The notes: generated by a model from the sequence alone, not told the origin. A stretch of DNA of 45,363 nucleotides from JABWBR01 sp036741235 (GCA_036741235.1 DAINSQ010000014.1:1-45363), one strand, 5' to 3'; shown: positions 25,101 to 32,933, counted from the stretch's first letter. Numbers and translations: made by a program.

Positions 25101-26878
25101 CCTGGATTAATATCTTTGACCATGACCGTGCCGGCCGCTGTTCCATCGCTCTTCCATAGTTCTGTCCCGTTGGATGAGGTTTTTGCCTTAAAAAAAAGAA
25201 CGCCGTTGATTAGGGTAAGAAAGTCCGGGTAGGAAGACTCGTATCCGGCATAAATATCTTTAACCAGGACCGTACCGGCCGCTGTACCGTCGCTTTTCCA
25301 GAGCTCGACACCAGAATTGTTGTTATTGGCTGTAAAAAAAAGCGTGCCGTTAACATTAATAAAATGTTGAGGAAATGATTCGCTGGAACCATAGCGAATA
25401 TCCTTAAGCATGAATGTACCGGCCGCTGTGCCGTCGCTTTTCCAGAGTTCATATCCATTTGTACCGTCGCTTGCAGTGAAATACAAGGTTCCGTTTATAT
25501 CAATGATATTGTTTGGATAAATACCACTGCCGTAGTCATACATCGCAATATCCTTCACCAAATCGGTGGTTTCCCCCTTCACATCGGGGTCATTATCGTC
25601 GCAGTCATCGCTGTTGTTCACATAGCCTGGCGGCGGGTTGCAGGTATAGCTATAAGCTGTGGGGTTACCGAAGCTGTCGCCATCGGCATCGGCAAACCAG
25701 GTGGCGGAGAGGCCCTCGTCTGCCTCGCCGTTGCAGTTGTCGTCGAGGCTGTTGCAGATTTCGGTGGCGCCGGGGTGTATGTCGGGGTCTGTGTCGTCGC
25801 AATCGTCGGTACCGCTGCTTCCTGCAGCCAGTTCGGAGAGTGCGAAGCCATTGGCGGGCCGCAGGCACTGCACAGTAGAGGAGGCGCCGTAGGTATCGCC
25901 GTCGGCGTCGATATACCAGGTTTGGCCGGGGTATTCCAGGGGGTCGGCATCGTCGCAGTCGGTGTTGTCGGCTACATAACCTGAGGGGGCGGTGCAGGCC
26001 TGGGTAGTGACGGCCGGGTCGCCGTAGGTGTCGCCGTCGGCGTCGGCATAGAAGGTGGCATACTGCCAATTGGCATCGGCGAGCGTCCACAGTGAGAAGG
26101 AGGCGACGCCTGTTATTTCTACCCAGTTTTCAGTCGTGTTTTTGGCGTTAAAGCCCGCGCTAACCCAGGTGGCGCCGCCGTCGTCGCTGCGGAATAACGA
26201 CAGGTTTGCCTCGGTGACGCCGTTCAGCTCTGCGTCAAAATAATAAAAGCGCAGCGTAGCGTTTAGCCCGCTATTGTTGGTGGGTTGCACTGCGAAGTAC
26301 CGCTTGATACTTGCATTACAAGGCCCTGTGAAAGCCTGATGCCCCCGCCGGATTGCGGTAGCGCCGAGGTTGGCCGCTGATGTGATTACAATGCCGAGAT
26401 TGCCCGGATTTACCTGGTTGGGTGCGTTGAGGGCAGCGGTTAATTGTATCTCGCCGTCGGAGGAAGTAAAAATCCGGTTATTTTCACCCTCTGATACCAA
26501 AAGCCCTCCGGGCTGCCCCAGCGCGATATGATAACCATTGAGGTCTAAGCTGCCCGATGTAAAAGTCAGATTGCCGTTAATGATAACGTCCTTTTGCAGG
26601 ACAACTGCTCCCCCAATGCGGTTGACGACCAGGTTGTTGAACGCGTCGGCAGCGGCGCCTGCTAACTCGCTACCCGCTGACGATGTACCCGTGAACTCGA
26701 TGGCACTGGCGCCGGCGGCGAAGGCGCCGCTGTTATTCCAGTGGGCATCTTTGAGTATGATGCAGGCATTGCCGTTCGCTTTGACATATGCCCCGGAGGT
26801 GGTTTTGAAACTGCCCTGCGCCTGTAGGCCAAGTACCGGCAAACAGCAAAACCAGACTGGGAGTATCCATTTTTTCAT
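22136..26878 (-). CDS. Giant ELWxxDGT-repeat surface protein with MopE-like metal-binding motifs
   Basis: Protein of 1580 residues from the ATG at 26878 (MKKWILPVWFCCLPVLGLQAQ, signal peptide); a longer reading from 26983 would overlap the preceding gene. Residues 20-300 are beta-rich. Residues of about 300-470 carry three DADGD-type calcium or metal-binding stretches (ADADGDTYGDPA, YIDADGDTYGAS, FADADGDSFGNP) with DCDD motifs and CNSLDDNCNGEADEG, as in MopE-type proteins. From about 480 to 1360 there are 18 near-identical units of about 48 residues, each beginning ELWKSDGT-AGT-VKDI and ending NGTLFF, plus a half unit. The tail holds two NxDGxVKYNGxxNDR dockerin-like motifs and ends QQLP, with no T9SS domain. 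A long propeller or fibre outside the cell is likely. Confidence 0.85.
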   Translation of the reverse strand: MKKWILPVWFCCLPVLGLQAQGSFKTTSGAYVKANGNACIILKDAHWNNSGAFAAGASAIEFTGTSSAGSELAGAAADAFNNLVVNRIGGAVVLQKDVIINGNLTFTSGSLDLNGYHIALGQPGGLLVSEGENNRIFTSSDGEIQLTAALNAPNQVNPGNLGIVITSAANLGATAIRRGHQAFTGPCNASIKRYFAVQPTNNSGLNATLRFYYFDAELNGVTEANLSLFRSDDGGATWVSAGFNAKNTTENWVEITGVASFSLWTLADANWQYATFYADADGDTYGDPAVTTQACTAPSGYVADNTDCDDADPLEYPGQTWYIDADGDTYGASSTVQCLRPANGFALSELAAGSSGTDDCDDTDPDIHPGATEICNSLDDNCNGEADEGLSATWFADADGDSFGNPTAYSYTCNPPPGYVNNSDDCDDNDPDVKGETTDLVKDIAMYDYGSGIYPNNIIDINGTLYFTASDGTNGYELWKSDGTAAGTFMLKDIRYGSSESFPQHFINVNGTLFFTANNNNSGVELWKSDGTAAGTVLVKDIYAGYESSYPDFLTLINGVLFFKAKTSSNGTELWKSDGTAAGTVMVKDINPGSGNGNPEYLTNVNGTLFFRAYNGLWKSDGTEAGTVMVKDVSSAYLTNVNGTLFFRGNNSTNGAELWKSDGTAAGTVMVKDIYPGTTSSSPRHLTNVNGVLFFQAQDATHGYELWKSDGAEAGTVLVKDIYAGGNGELMEYLTNVNGTLFFSAVNSSNGNELWKSDGTEAGTVMVKDIYPGGGSAQPEYLTNVNGSLFFSAASPSNDKELWKTDGTEAGTVLVKDIYPGVYSSEPQSFWNANGTLYFRASDGLNGAELWKSDGTEAGTVMIYNHVTPGSSFSPGQAVKVNSTLFFPANTPGTGIELWRSDGTAEGTFPVKDIYFGSGSSSPTNLTDVNGMLFFTATNGTNGAELWKSDGTTAGTVLVKDINPGTNGSSLAYLTNVGGTLFFRAYDYNTNAHTLWKSDGTEAGTVLVKDIYPGGNENITNLATMNGILFFQANNGVNGVELWKSDGTAVGTVMVKDINPGANGSSPQYLTNVNGVLFFQAYDNTSGYELWKSDGTEAGTVMVKDIIPGAGSAYPRYLTNINGVLFFQAYDSANGHELWKSDGTEAGTVLVKNIYPGAGSASPQNFTNVNGALFFLAADGTTGVELWKSDGTEAGTFLVKDIRVGTANANISGMTNGNGTLYFQANDGVYGAELWKSDGTEAGTVMIKDIYAGSSGGAPHNLANFNGTLFFSASEGINGYELWRSDGTEAGTVIVKDISPGPLNSSPAFLTPVNGSLFFIAETLQNGRELWKTTPCRLRCSPKAFLQGPYSAGLMNDALRSENLLPTVEPYTALGFTHLGGGGAERVDAAVFSSTGNDAIVDWVLLELRDKTNNNTIVATRSALLQRDGDIVDVDGASPVVFKGLTAGNFYLAIRHRNHLGVMTANSLNLSANAVTIDFTATATYGANAQKNLGGGVMGLWSGNANLDGAVKYNGSSNDRVKILTKVGFATPNNIVGGYFAEDLNMDGLVKYNGGNNDRVVVLLNVGIATPNYILMQQLP
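22890..25530 (-). repeat. Tandem 144-nt coding repeats (18 copies)
   Basis: Part of the giant gene coding for the ELWxxDGT units. Units are similar but not identical at DNA level, mostly 141-147 bases long. One shortened unit (about 24970-25060) has lost the middle part. This is a site where copy number could change by recombination and where short-read assembly may be wrong. Confidence 0.85.
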
Positions 26879-26903
26879 GGCATTGACTTTTGTTTGCTGC
26901 GGC

Positions 26904-27686
26904 TCAGTATTTGATGATATAGTGGACGTAAGCGTTTTTGGGGCGGGTTTCTGAAGAATATCTGGGAGTCCCATTACCGCCATCCGAAATCGGCCAAGAG
27001 GCGTAGTTGTAGCCTGGATTTTGCGAATTACCTGTTGCTCCGCAGGTTACCCCTCCGTCACCCGTATCGGAAGCGGCCGTAGTCATTACTACGTTGTGGT
27101 GGTGTCCTTGAAAAGCATCCAATTGATAACTGCCAACATTGTCCCCCGTCTGTCCGCCAGTATATAGGTTAGTTCTGGCGCCTGCGTTGGGATCATTACC
27201 GGCCCCATTGTCCCATCCCCTCGGGAAGCGGCCCCGCAGGTCGGGCAGGTTGAAATTCGGCGCGCCGTTGCCGCCCCAGGAGGTTCCGATTACGGCAAAC
27301 AAAGCGGGATAGGCGGTATTGCTGACCGAGCTGCCATCGCAGGCGAGGTAGCCGGCGGGCACGGCGGTCCCGCCAAATGCCAAAATAGTCCCGACAGGCA
27401 CGGAGTTGCCTGTCCCTGTTGATAGCTGCGCCCACTCCCCGTTTGTAAAATAGAAGAACGCCTCAATATCCGTATCGAAGACGAGCATACCCTCGGTGGG
27501 GTTCAGCGCGCCAAGGGCAGCGCGCTGAGCCGTGGTCATACGGGGGAAAAGCGCGCCTTTCGTAGTGGATTTTACGTCCAGTATGGCATTGGGGTCTGGA
27601 GTAGCGTTATCGTCGTTGATGCCGACGTTTTGGGAGAAGGAGACGGAGCAATTAAGGCCTAAAAACAGCAGTAGCACTTTTTTCAT
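26904..27686 (-). CDS. Secreted protein with phage tail-collar domain
   Basis: Protein of 260 residues with a signal peptide (MKKVLLLFLGLNCSVSFS). Residues of about 20-95 (NVGINDDNATPDPNAILDVKSTTKG, FPRMTTAQRAAL) are the N-terminal module typical of Bacteroidota tail-fibre-like secreted proteins. Residues of about 100-165 form the collar domain (VPVGTILAFGG, AVPAGYLACDGSSVSN, FNLPDLRGRFPRGWD), and the C-terminal part is Gly- and His-rich (FQGHHHNV). It lies 25 bases before the ELWxxDGT gene. Related proteins are often called microcystin-dependent without proof. There are no other phage genes, so this is a chromosomal surface protein, not a prophage. Confidence 0.82.
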   Translation of the reverse strand: MKKVLLLFLGLNCSVSFSQNVGINDDNATPDPNAILDVKSTTKGALFPRMTTAQRAALGALNPTEGMLVFDTDIEAFFYFTNGEWAQLSTGTGNSVPVGTILAFGGTAVPAGYLACDGSSVSNTAYPALFAVIGTSWGGNGAPNFNLPDLRGRFPRGWDNGAGNDPNAGARTNLYTGGQTGDNVGSYQLDAFQGHHHNVVMTTAASDTGDGGVTCGATGNSQNPGYNYASWPISDGGNGTPRYSSETRPKNAYVHYIIKY

Positions 27687-27734
27687 AACTAAAATTGAAA
27701 AGTGTTGAAGAAAAGTAGTTGTCGTCCGGGAACT

Positions 27735-28577
27735 TTAGTCTGTGCCTGTACCATCCGCCAGCGGCAGCAACGGAACGCCCCATTTCAGCAAGTCTTTATA
27801 CATATCTGCATGGATGACAATGCCTGCCGAGGTATAGCCGTGTAGTATGATGACTTTTTTTCTGGCGTCAGTAGTATCTATCCAAATCGGGGCGCCACTG
27901 TCGCCGCCAAAGGTGGTCTTGCCAGGCTCATTATACGAGATGATGTTAGGCGTATTTTTATCTAGCTTATTCCTGTATATTGTTCTGGTGTCATATTGTT
28001 GGCGCCTTTCCAGTAGTTGAGGTTCCGCCTTTTTTGAAATTGGGTAGCCGACCAGAACAGCTTGCACACTGCTGTCTCTTAATTGCAACCAGGGCAATAG
28101 CTCAAAAGGTATTTGTGGGTCGGAGCAGGCGCAGATTTTTTTAGCCATACTATCATCCGGCAATGTAATCAGTGCGTAGTCCCACTGCTGCCGCTTAAGT
28201 TGTCGCCGTAGATATCCAAAATAGATGAATTTTTCGGGGATAGATATTTGATCTTTCGAAATAGCCTCAAAGCCAAATGGCGATACGAAATCACCAGTTG
28301 CAGATACTGTTGCGCCCGGATAAATACGCAGGTTTTTAGCCCGGCTTACTACATGGGCGTTGGTTAGAATATGGCGCGGACTAATGAAGAAGCCAGTGGC
28401 ATTTATACTTGTCTCTCCAGGGACATCGTAATTCAAATTGACAACAAAACTGAAAGGTGCTTCAGCGGTGTTCCCGACTTGCCTGAAGGTATGTTTTTTA
28501 GGCTCTGACTGGCTGAAGCCTATATAAGGCAGGTATGCCATCAGGTAAACGAGCATGAAAAATTGGTGGGTTCGCAT
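27735..28577 (-). CDS. Secreted trypsin-like serine protease (S1/V8 type)
   Basis: Protein of 280 residues with a signal peptide (MLVYLMAYLPYIGFSQ). The catalytic triad is intact: His75 in LTNAHVV, Asp133 in QWDYALITL, Ser227 in GGDSGAPIW. GFFISPRHIL precedes the His as in V8-like proteases. There are no added PDZ domains, so this is not a DegP-type protease. It could cleave or mature the surface proteins coded after it, but this is inference. The 12-base gap to the barrel gene before it and 48 bases to the collar gene after it point to a shared transcript. Bases 27.7-29.4 kb are more AT-rich than neighbouring genes. Confidence 0.88.
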   Translation of the reverse strand: MRTHQFFMLVYLMAYLPYIGFSQSEPKKHTFRQVGNTAEAPFSFVVNLNYDVPGETSINATGFFISPRHILTNAHVVSRAKNLRIYPGATVSATGDFVSPFGFEAISKDQISIPEKFIYFGYLRRQLKRQQWDYALITLPDDSMAKKICACSDPQIPFELLPWLQLRDSSVQAVLVGYPISKKAEPQLLERRQQYDTRTIYRNKLDKNTPNIISYNEPGKTTFGGDSGAPIWIDTTDARKKVIILHGYTSAGIVIHADMYKDLLKWGVPLLPLADGTGTD

Positions 28578-28589
28578 GGTTATTATTTT

Positions 28590-29384
28590 TTAATTATCTT
28601 CGTTGTCCCCAGGTTTGCCTGTATTATCTTTGGCTTGTAACGCATTGAAACTGACATTGATACCTATGCCCATCCAGACACGGCCATCGTAGGTCCAACT
28701 CACGCTTTTATCTTTGGCGCTGAGCCAATCCCAACCTACAAATATTCCTATATTGGCATATGGGGTGGGTTTCCACACACCACCCAAAGAGAGCGTCAGC
28801 GCCGAAGCGGTTCTATCCTCATTAGCCCCACTGTTGAGTGGGCTTAATTCAATTTTGGTCAATCCTAATCCTAATGAAAAATCGTATTGAGATTGCTGCT
28901 GGAAGCGGTTGCCCCAGCCAAAGATGAAATTAGCCTGTAGCGATAGACTGGATTCAAAATCAAAAGTATCACTGCGTTGAAAAAGCCCTCTAAGCCTGTA
29001 AGGCACTGAGTAGGCGCCTACTTCAAAACCTTTGAATCTGTTATAAATAGGTCTGGTGAGATTAATAAAATCCTTTTTCGAAAGGGAATACAAATTGGGC
29101 TCTTCATCAGCTCCGTAATAGTCAATATTCAGTTGGCTACTACTATCTCCCCAACGCCAATATTTAAAAACGATAGTATCTTCGCCTACTTCAACTACAT
29201 TGATTTTACGGCCTTTTTTAATATTGAGCTCCCCTGAGCCGGATTTACGCTTTACGTGTGAATGATCTTTCGGTAGTGTAACCAGGAAGCTGTAGTTACC
29301 ACCCAACTTGACTTCCTGTGCAGATGCCGGTTTAAATACAATACACAGGAGTATTAAAAGGGAGAAAGAAAGCTGATTTTTCAT
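28590..29384 (-). CDS. Outer-membrane beta-barrel-like protein
   Basis: Protein of 264 residues with a signal peptide (MKNQLSFSLLILLCIVFKPASA). After a short region with basic residues (SHVKRKSGSGELNIKKGRK) and SH3-like strands (INVVEVGEDTIVFKYW), the sequence from about 115 shows alternating amphipathic strands (EVGAYSVPYRLRGLF, SLQANFIFGWGNRF, YDFSLGLGLTKIEL, ANIGIFVGWDWLSA, RVWMGIGINVSFN) expected of an 8-10 strand barrel. No family is recognised. It sits between the histidine kinase and the protease gene of the same run, so a surface receptor or anchor is possible. Confidence 0.65.
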   Translation of the reverse strand: MKNQLSFSLLILLCIVFKPASAQEVKLGGNYSFLVTLPKDHSHVKRKSGSGELNIKKGRKINVVEVGEDTIVFKYWRWGDSSSQLNIDYYGADEEPNLYSLSKKDFINLTRPIYNRFKGFEVGAYSVPYRLRGLFQRSDTFDFESSLSLQANFIFGWGNRFQQQSQYDFSLGLGLTKIELSPLNSGANEDRTASALTLSLGGVWKPTPYANIGIFVGWDWLSAKDKSVSWTYDGRVWMGIGINVSFNALQAKDNTGKPGDNEDN

Positions 29385-29411
29385 TTGCTTTGATTATAAT
29401 TTGTTGGCGAT

Positions 29412-29426
29412 CCGGTTAATAACCGG
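29412..29426. promoter_or_regulatory. Palindrome upstream of the barrel gene (candidate operator)
   Basis: CCGGTTA-A-TAACCGG, a perfect 7-bp inverted repeat with a one-base centre, 28 bases upstream of the barrel start and 51 bases past the kinase stop. On the coding strand a TATAAT-like stretch (TTATAATC) follows it. It could be a site for the response regulator or a small attenuator stem. Confidence 0.4.
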
Positions 29427-29477
29427 TCATTATCCAAAGCAAATTTCGCCCATCTATTACCCCTCAAGCAATACTCA

Positions 29478-30662
29478 CTACTGAGTAATTTTAACTGCTT
29501 CCGGCCAGGGCATTTCCAAAATAAAGGTGGCGCCCCTGCCCGGACTGCTGTCTATGTGGAGGGTGGCCCCAATGATTTGTGTGCGGGAATAAACGGTTTT
29601 GAGGAAACTCGACGGCAGCGCAGCCGCGTCAAAGCCGGCGCCATCGTCTTCTACCATAAGCGTGAGTGTGTCTATGGAAGGGTGCAGGTGAAGTGCGATG
29701 CGGGAGGGCCGGGCATGCCTGGCGGCATTGAGGATCAACTCCTGGGCGATTCGGAAAAGCGCTACTGAAGTTGAATCCGGCAGCTTGAGCTCATGGTCCG
29801 GCAGGTCTAAATGCAAAGGGAGATTCCACGTTTTTTCAAACTGCGTTTTCCACTCGCTCAGGGCCGGGCACAAGCCCAGACGAGCCAATGTGGGCGGCAT
29901 GAGATTTTGACAGATGCGGCGGTTTTCTCCAATGGCCTGCTGGAGCAGCTCTTGCAAAGTAGCGGCGCCTGTATTAAACTGCGACAACTGCAACTGCATA
30001 GTGTACAACAGTCCACCCAGGCTATCGTGTAATTCATTGGCTACCCGGCGACGTTCCTGTTCCTGACCAATGAAAAGCGACATCAGTGCCGTCGCTTCCC
30101 GTTCTTGTATGACTTGCCTCAACTCTTGCTCGTGCTGTGCCCGGCTTTGATCCGCGACAAGTTGTACCATGATTTTTTTCTGCCGGAAATTTCGGGCGAT
30201 CAATCCAGCCAATAATAAACTCATCACTAATGCGACTATGGCGCCATAACTTCTTGACAATTGTCTTTTTCGGATCAGGTTTTCGTTCTCCGCCAATGCA
30301 AGTTCTTTTTCTGTTTCTGAGGTCCGGTATTTGATTTCGAGTTCATTTATTGATTTGAGCCGGCTCTCATTTAGCATATAGCTCCTCATTTCGGCGGCAC
30401 GTTTGCCGTATTCGTGGGCTTTGCGCCATTGCCCCGATTGGTAGTAGCAATTTTGTAGAATAGAATAAAGCGTGGCGGTATTCTCATTCAAATCCAGCCG
30501 GTATGTGATATCCAATGCCTGGAAGAGATGTTGAACGGCCTCATCAAAACGGCCCTGTTCCTGCAGAATACCGGCAATACCGATCAATGCGGAAAGCTCC
30601 TGGGCGTGATCGCCGGATAATCTGGTCCGGTTTATCAGTTCGGCATATTCCTTTTCAATCAG
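29478..30662 (-). CDS. Sensor histidine kinase, C-terminal part (HisKA_3), frameshifted from the TPR part
   Basis: In-frame open segment of 394 residues that continues the TPR array of the preceding frame. Residues of about 1-95 (counted from the junction) are TPR repeats; an in-frame TTG at 30587 could start a shortened product. Then a coiled coil, one membrane helix (SYGAIVALVMSLLLAGLIA), a second coiled coil, the HisKA_3 dimer region with the phospho-accepting His in ERRRVANELHDSLGG, and a HATPase domain (ALFRIAQELILNAARHA, VEDDGAGFD). This is the NarX/DesK-type kinase class that pairs with LuxR/NarL regulators such as the one just upstream. The frame break is at A9 (30665-30673). Confidence 0.85.
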   Translation of the reverse strand: MIEKEYAELINRTRLSGDHAQELSALIGIAGILQEQGRFDEAVQHLFQALDITYRLDLNENTATLYSILQNCYYQSGQWRKAHEYGKRAAEMRSYMLNESRLKSINELEIKYRTSETEKELALAENENLIRKRQLSRSYGAIVALVMSLLLAGLIARNFRQKKIMVQLVADQSRAQHEQELRQVIQEREATALMSLFIGQEQERRRVANELHDSLGGLLYTMQLQLSQFNTGAATLQELLQQAIGENRRICQNLMPPTLARLGLCPALSEWKTQFEKTWNLPLHLDLPDHELKLPDSTSVALFRIAQELILNAARHARPSRIALHLHPSIDTLTLMVEDDGAGFDAAALPSSFLKTVYSRTQIIGATLHIDSSPGRGATFILEMPWPEAVKITQ

Positions 30663-31423
30663 CCTTTTTTTTTGAATTTACCGGCCACCTGGCCGGCTTT
30701 TTCAAAAGCTGCTGAGGCTTCTGCTGTATTTTGCATCAATTGGTAGGCGTTGCCAAGGTTGCGATAACAGCCTTCCAGCGGTCCCCAGCTTTGCGTTTTC
30801 TCCCAAATAGCAGCCGCCCGTTGAAAATAGGACACCGCTTCGGCCGGCTGTCCTGTTCGCATGTGAATGTTCCCTATTTGTTGAAAAGTCATAGCCTCAT
30901 AGTCGGGGTTTGGGGCATGTTTTTCAAACTCGGCCAGACTTTTTTGGTAGTACTGGAGCGCTTTTTCATAAACGCCCTGTCGCATGTAAATCTGGGCGAT
31001 ACTGCCATAACAAATCCCTGCTACGCGCGGTTGCCGGGCTTTTTCAATATGTGGCAGGCCTTTTTTCAGATACTCCAGCGCATCGTCCATGCGCCCCAGC
31101 CGTTGTAAAATTCCTCCGGCATTGGTATACGTATTCAATAGCGTGGCTGCATGTTTTGATTTTTCTGCCCGACTACAAGCCGTGGTGATTTCCTCTATCG
31201 CCGCATCGGCATCCTGAAAACCCAAATGACTGGCCAATTCAATCCCGATGCGGGCTTTTGCCGTATCAGAAGCGGCCTGCCGGAGTTGCTCCCTGCTCTG
31301 CGCTATGTCCTGCTTTAGTTGTTCGGCAGAACGGCCTGGTGGGCGAGCGCCTTGAGCGAATCCGGTTTGGATGGAAGTAATGCCCAACAAGGCGAGCAGA
31401 AAGTAGAATCTCACAGGTTTCAT
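30659..31423 (-). CDS. TPR sensor part of the histidine kinase (periplasmic)
   Basis: Protein of 254 residues as read, with a signal peptide (MKPVRFYFLLALLGITSIQTGFA) followed by tetratricopeptide repeats (TLLNTYTNAGGILQRLGRMDDALEYLKKGL, GSIAQIYMRQGVYEKALQYYQKSL, IGNIHMRTGQPAEAVSYFQRA, YRNLGNAYQLMQNTAEASAAFEKA). The TPRs should lie in the periplasm. It ends at TTC-A9-GGC-TGA. The next TPR (KRLIEKEYAELINRTRLSG) resumes in the frame reached by one extra A or a -1 slip. The whole protein would be about 648 residues, a standard Bacteroidota TPR-HisKA_3 kinase. Confidence 0.85.
   Translation of the reverse strand: MKPVRFYFLLALLGITSIQTGFAQGARPPGRSAEQLKQDIAQSREQLRQAASDTAKARIGIELASHLGFQDADAAIEEITTACSRAEKSKHAATLLNTYTNAGGILQRLGRMDDALEYLKKGLPHIEKARQPRVAGICYGSIAQIYMRQGVYEKALQYYQKSLAEFEKHAPNPDYEAMTFQQIGNIHMRTGQPAEAVSYFQRAAAIWEKTQSWGPLEGCYRNLGNAYQLMQNTAEASAAFEKAGQVAGKFKKKG
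30665..30673 (-). other. A9 slippery tract at the kinase frame break
   Basis: On the coding strand: TTC AAA AAA AAA GGC TGA. One extra A, or a -1 slip, gives TTC AAA AAA AAA AGG CTG ATT and joins both halves of the kinase. Runs of nine A are known slip sites for polymerases, RNA polymerase and ribosomes. Confidence 0.85.
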
Positions 31424-31450
31424 GCGTCAAGTGTTGAGTTAAATGCCCGT

Positions 31451-32092
31451 TTAAGAAATACCATTTTCAATGGCGAACCTCACCAGATCGGCAGTATTTT
31501 CTGCCTGAAGTTTGCGCTTCAAATTGCGTCGATGCGTTTGTACGGTAAATTCGCTGAGATAAAGCATATCCGCTATTTCCCGGTTGGAAAAAGATTGCGC
31601 AATGAGCCGCAATATCTCTGTCTCCCGATCGGTGAGTTCCTGTTTTTGTTGAAAAGCATCCTGGAAAAGCCCCGGCCCCGGCGTAAATTGCCTTTTGATT
31701 TTTTCGCTCAGATAAGGCATTCCGGACATTACCTGCTGCAACGCAATTATCAGTTCTTCTTCCCCGTGGTCTTTTAGCAAATACCCGTCAGCACCCAAAT
31801 TTAATACCTGCTCAGCCAATTCCGTAGAATGGTATCCGGTCAGAATCAGTACTTTGATACGAGGAAAGCGCTTTTTTACTTCTCCCAAAATCTCTATCCC
31901 GTCTTTGCCCGGTAAATTTAAATCAAGCAGAAGCAAATCAGGTCGGGCTGCCGTTACCACACTCAATACCTTCCTGCCGTCATAAACAGTTTCGACAACA
32001 TCAAATCCCTTGGCTGTGTGAATGATGTTGCGAAGCCCATCCACTACGATTTGATGGTCGTCGGCAATAACAATGCGGCAAGAATCAGGCAT
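31451..32092 (-). CDS. LuxR/NarL-family response regulator
   Basis: Protein of 213 residues. Receiver domain (1-125) with acidic pair Asp11-Asp12, phospho-acceptor Asp57 (LLLLDLNLPG), Thr85 (LILTGYHS) and Lys107 (YLLKDHG), so fully active by its residues. C-terminal GerE/LuxR helix-turn-helix (about 150-213; LTDRETEILRLIAQSFSNREIADMLYLSEFTVQTHRRNLKRKL). It precedes the histidine kinase by 27 bases and is the first gene of the seven-gene leftward run, so it probably activates or represses its own transcript. Expected partner: the TPR-HisKA_3 kinase. Confidence 0.93.
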   Translation of the reverse strand: MPDSCRIVIADDHQIVVDGLRNIIHTAKGFDVVETVYDGRKVLSVVTAARPDLLLLDLNLPGKDGIEILGEVKKRFPRIKVLILTGYHSTELAEQVLNLGADGYLLKDHGEEELIIALQQVMSGMPYLSEKIKRQFTPGPGLFQDAFQQKQELTDRETEILRLIAQSFSNREIADMLYLSEFTVQTHRRNLKRKLQAENTADLVRFAIENGIS

Positions 32093-32181
32093 GGTGTGAG
32101 TACTTCGCTTGTTCAGAGTAAATTTATATCTTTTCTGGTAATCATACCTCTTCGGTCCAAATATTATCAGTGGCCTGCCGC

Positions 32182-32862
32182 TTATTTATCAGGATAATCC
32201 GGAATATTCAACCCCAAATAAATATCCCGCTCGCCTGCCATTAAATCGCCTTTTTGCTCCAGCTTAACCAGCCCGCTACCTGCGCGATTTTCCATCTTTG
32301 CCCGATAGCTTGCCGACACCAGGGGGTCGTCGTCAAAAACGATATCGTCGATGTAATACTCGTTGATGTCGTTGGGTTCTTTTATCGTGAGGTGAATGTG
32401 GGCGGGGTCGCTCCAATCAGGATAGGCGCCCGGTTTTACCGTATAAATGGCGTACCTCCCCGCTGCGTCGGTTTTTACCCAGCCGCGGATGTAACCGTGG
32501 GTCTGACCATGTTCATTGGGAGGCATGCTCCTTTTTATTTCGGGCTTGTGCACGTACCTGCCCCCGGTATCGGTGTGATAATAATAAACTACCACACCAG
32601 GCGCCGGCTTACGGGCGCCGGCCTGGTAGACAACCCCTGTGATCAATATTTTTTGGCCTTGTTGGGGCCAACCGGCACTGGTGTCTACTGCGGCCAACTG
32701 TTGTGGCTGCCCCTTGTAAAGCCAGTCGCCATTTTCAAATTGGCCGCCGACCACTTTGTTGGTATTTGGCTGGGCGGTAGTATTGCCGCGTTGTCCATGG
32801 CAACTCAGGGCCATCAGCGGCAGGATAAGCATTGACATCGTGAAAAGACGATTCGTGTTCAT
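32182..32862 (-). CDS. Intradiol ring-cleavage dioxygenase-like lipoprotein
   Basis: Protein of 226 residues with a lipoprotein signal (MLILPLMALSC, Cys21). The intradiol (protocatechuate 3,4-dioxygenase) fold is clear from GRYVHKPEI, GYIRGWVKTDAAGRYAIYTVKPGAYPDW and PAHIHLTI. All four residues that bind Fe(III) in the family are in place: Tyr103, Tyr147, His155, His157. Cytosolic ring-cleavage enzymes have no lipobox; here the enzyme is exported, so the substrate is probably met outside the cytoplasm. It follows the LytTR gene by 71 bases on the same strand and may be controlled by it. Substrate unknown. Confidence 0.85.
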   Translation of the reverse strand: MNTNRLFTMSMLILPLMALSCHGQRGNTTAQPNTNKVVGGQFENGDWLYKGQPQQLAAVDTSAGWPQQGQKILITGVVYQAGARKPAPGVVVYYYHTDTGGRYVHKPEIKRSMPPNEHGQTHGYIRGWVKTDAAGRYAIYTVKPGAYPDWSDPAHIHLTIKEPNDINEYYIDDIVFDDDPLVSASYRAKMENRAGSGLVKLEQKGDLMAGERDIYLGLNIPDYPDK

Positions 32863-32933
32863 AAGCGAAATGTTTTAATGCAAATATTGCGCGTTAAGTC
32901 ATTGCTTTTCAATCGAAATGGGGCAAGACGAGT

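Noticed and set aside
22890..25530. CRISPR or non-coding satellite
   Set aside because: The repeats are 144-base coding units in one frame with protein-level conservation (ELWxxDGT).
26904..27686. Prophage remnant because of the tail-collar domain
   Set aside because: A signal peptide is present, no other phage genes are near, and the gene fits the surface operon.
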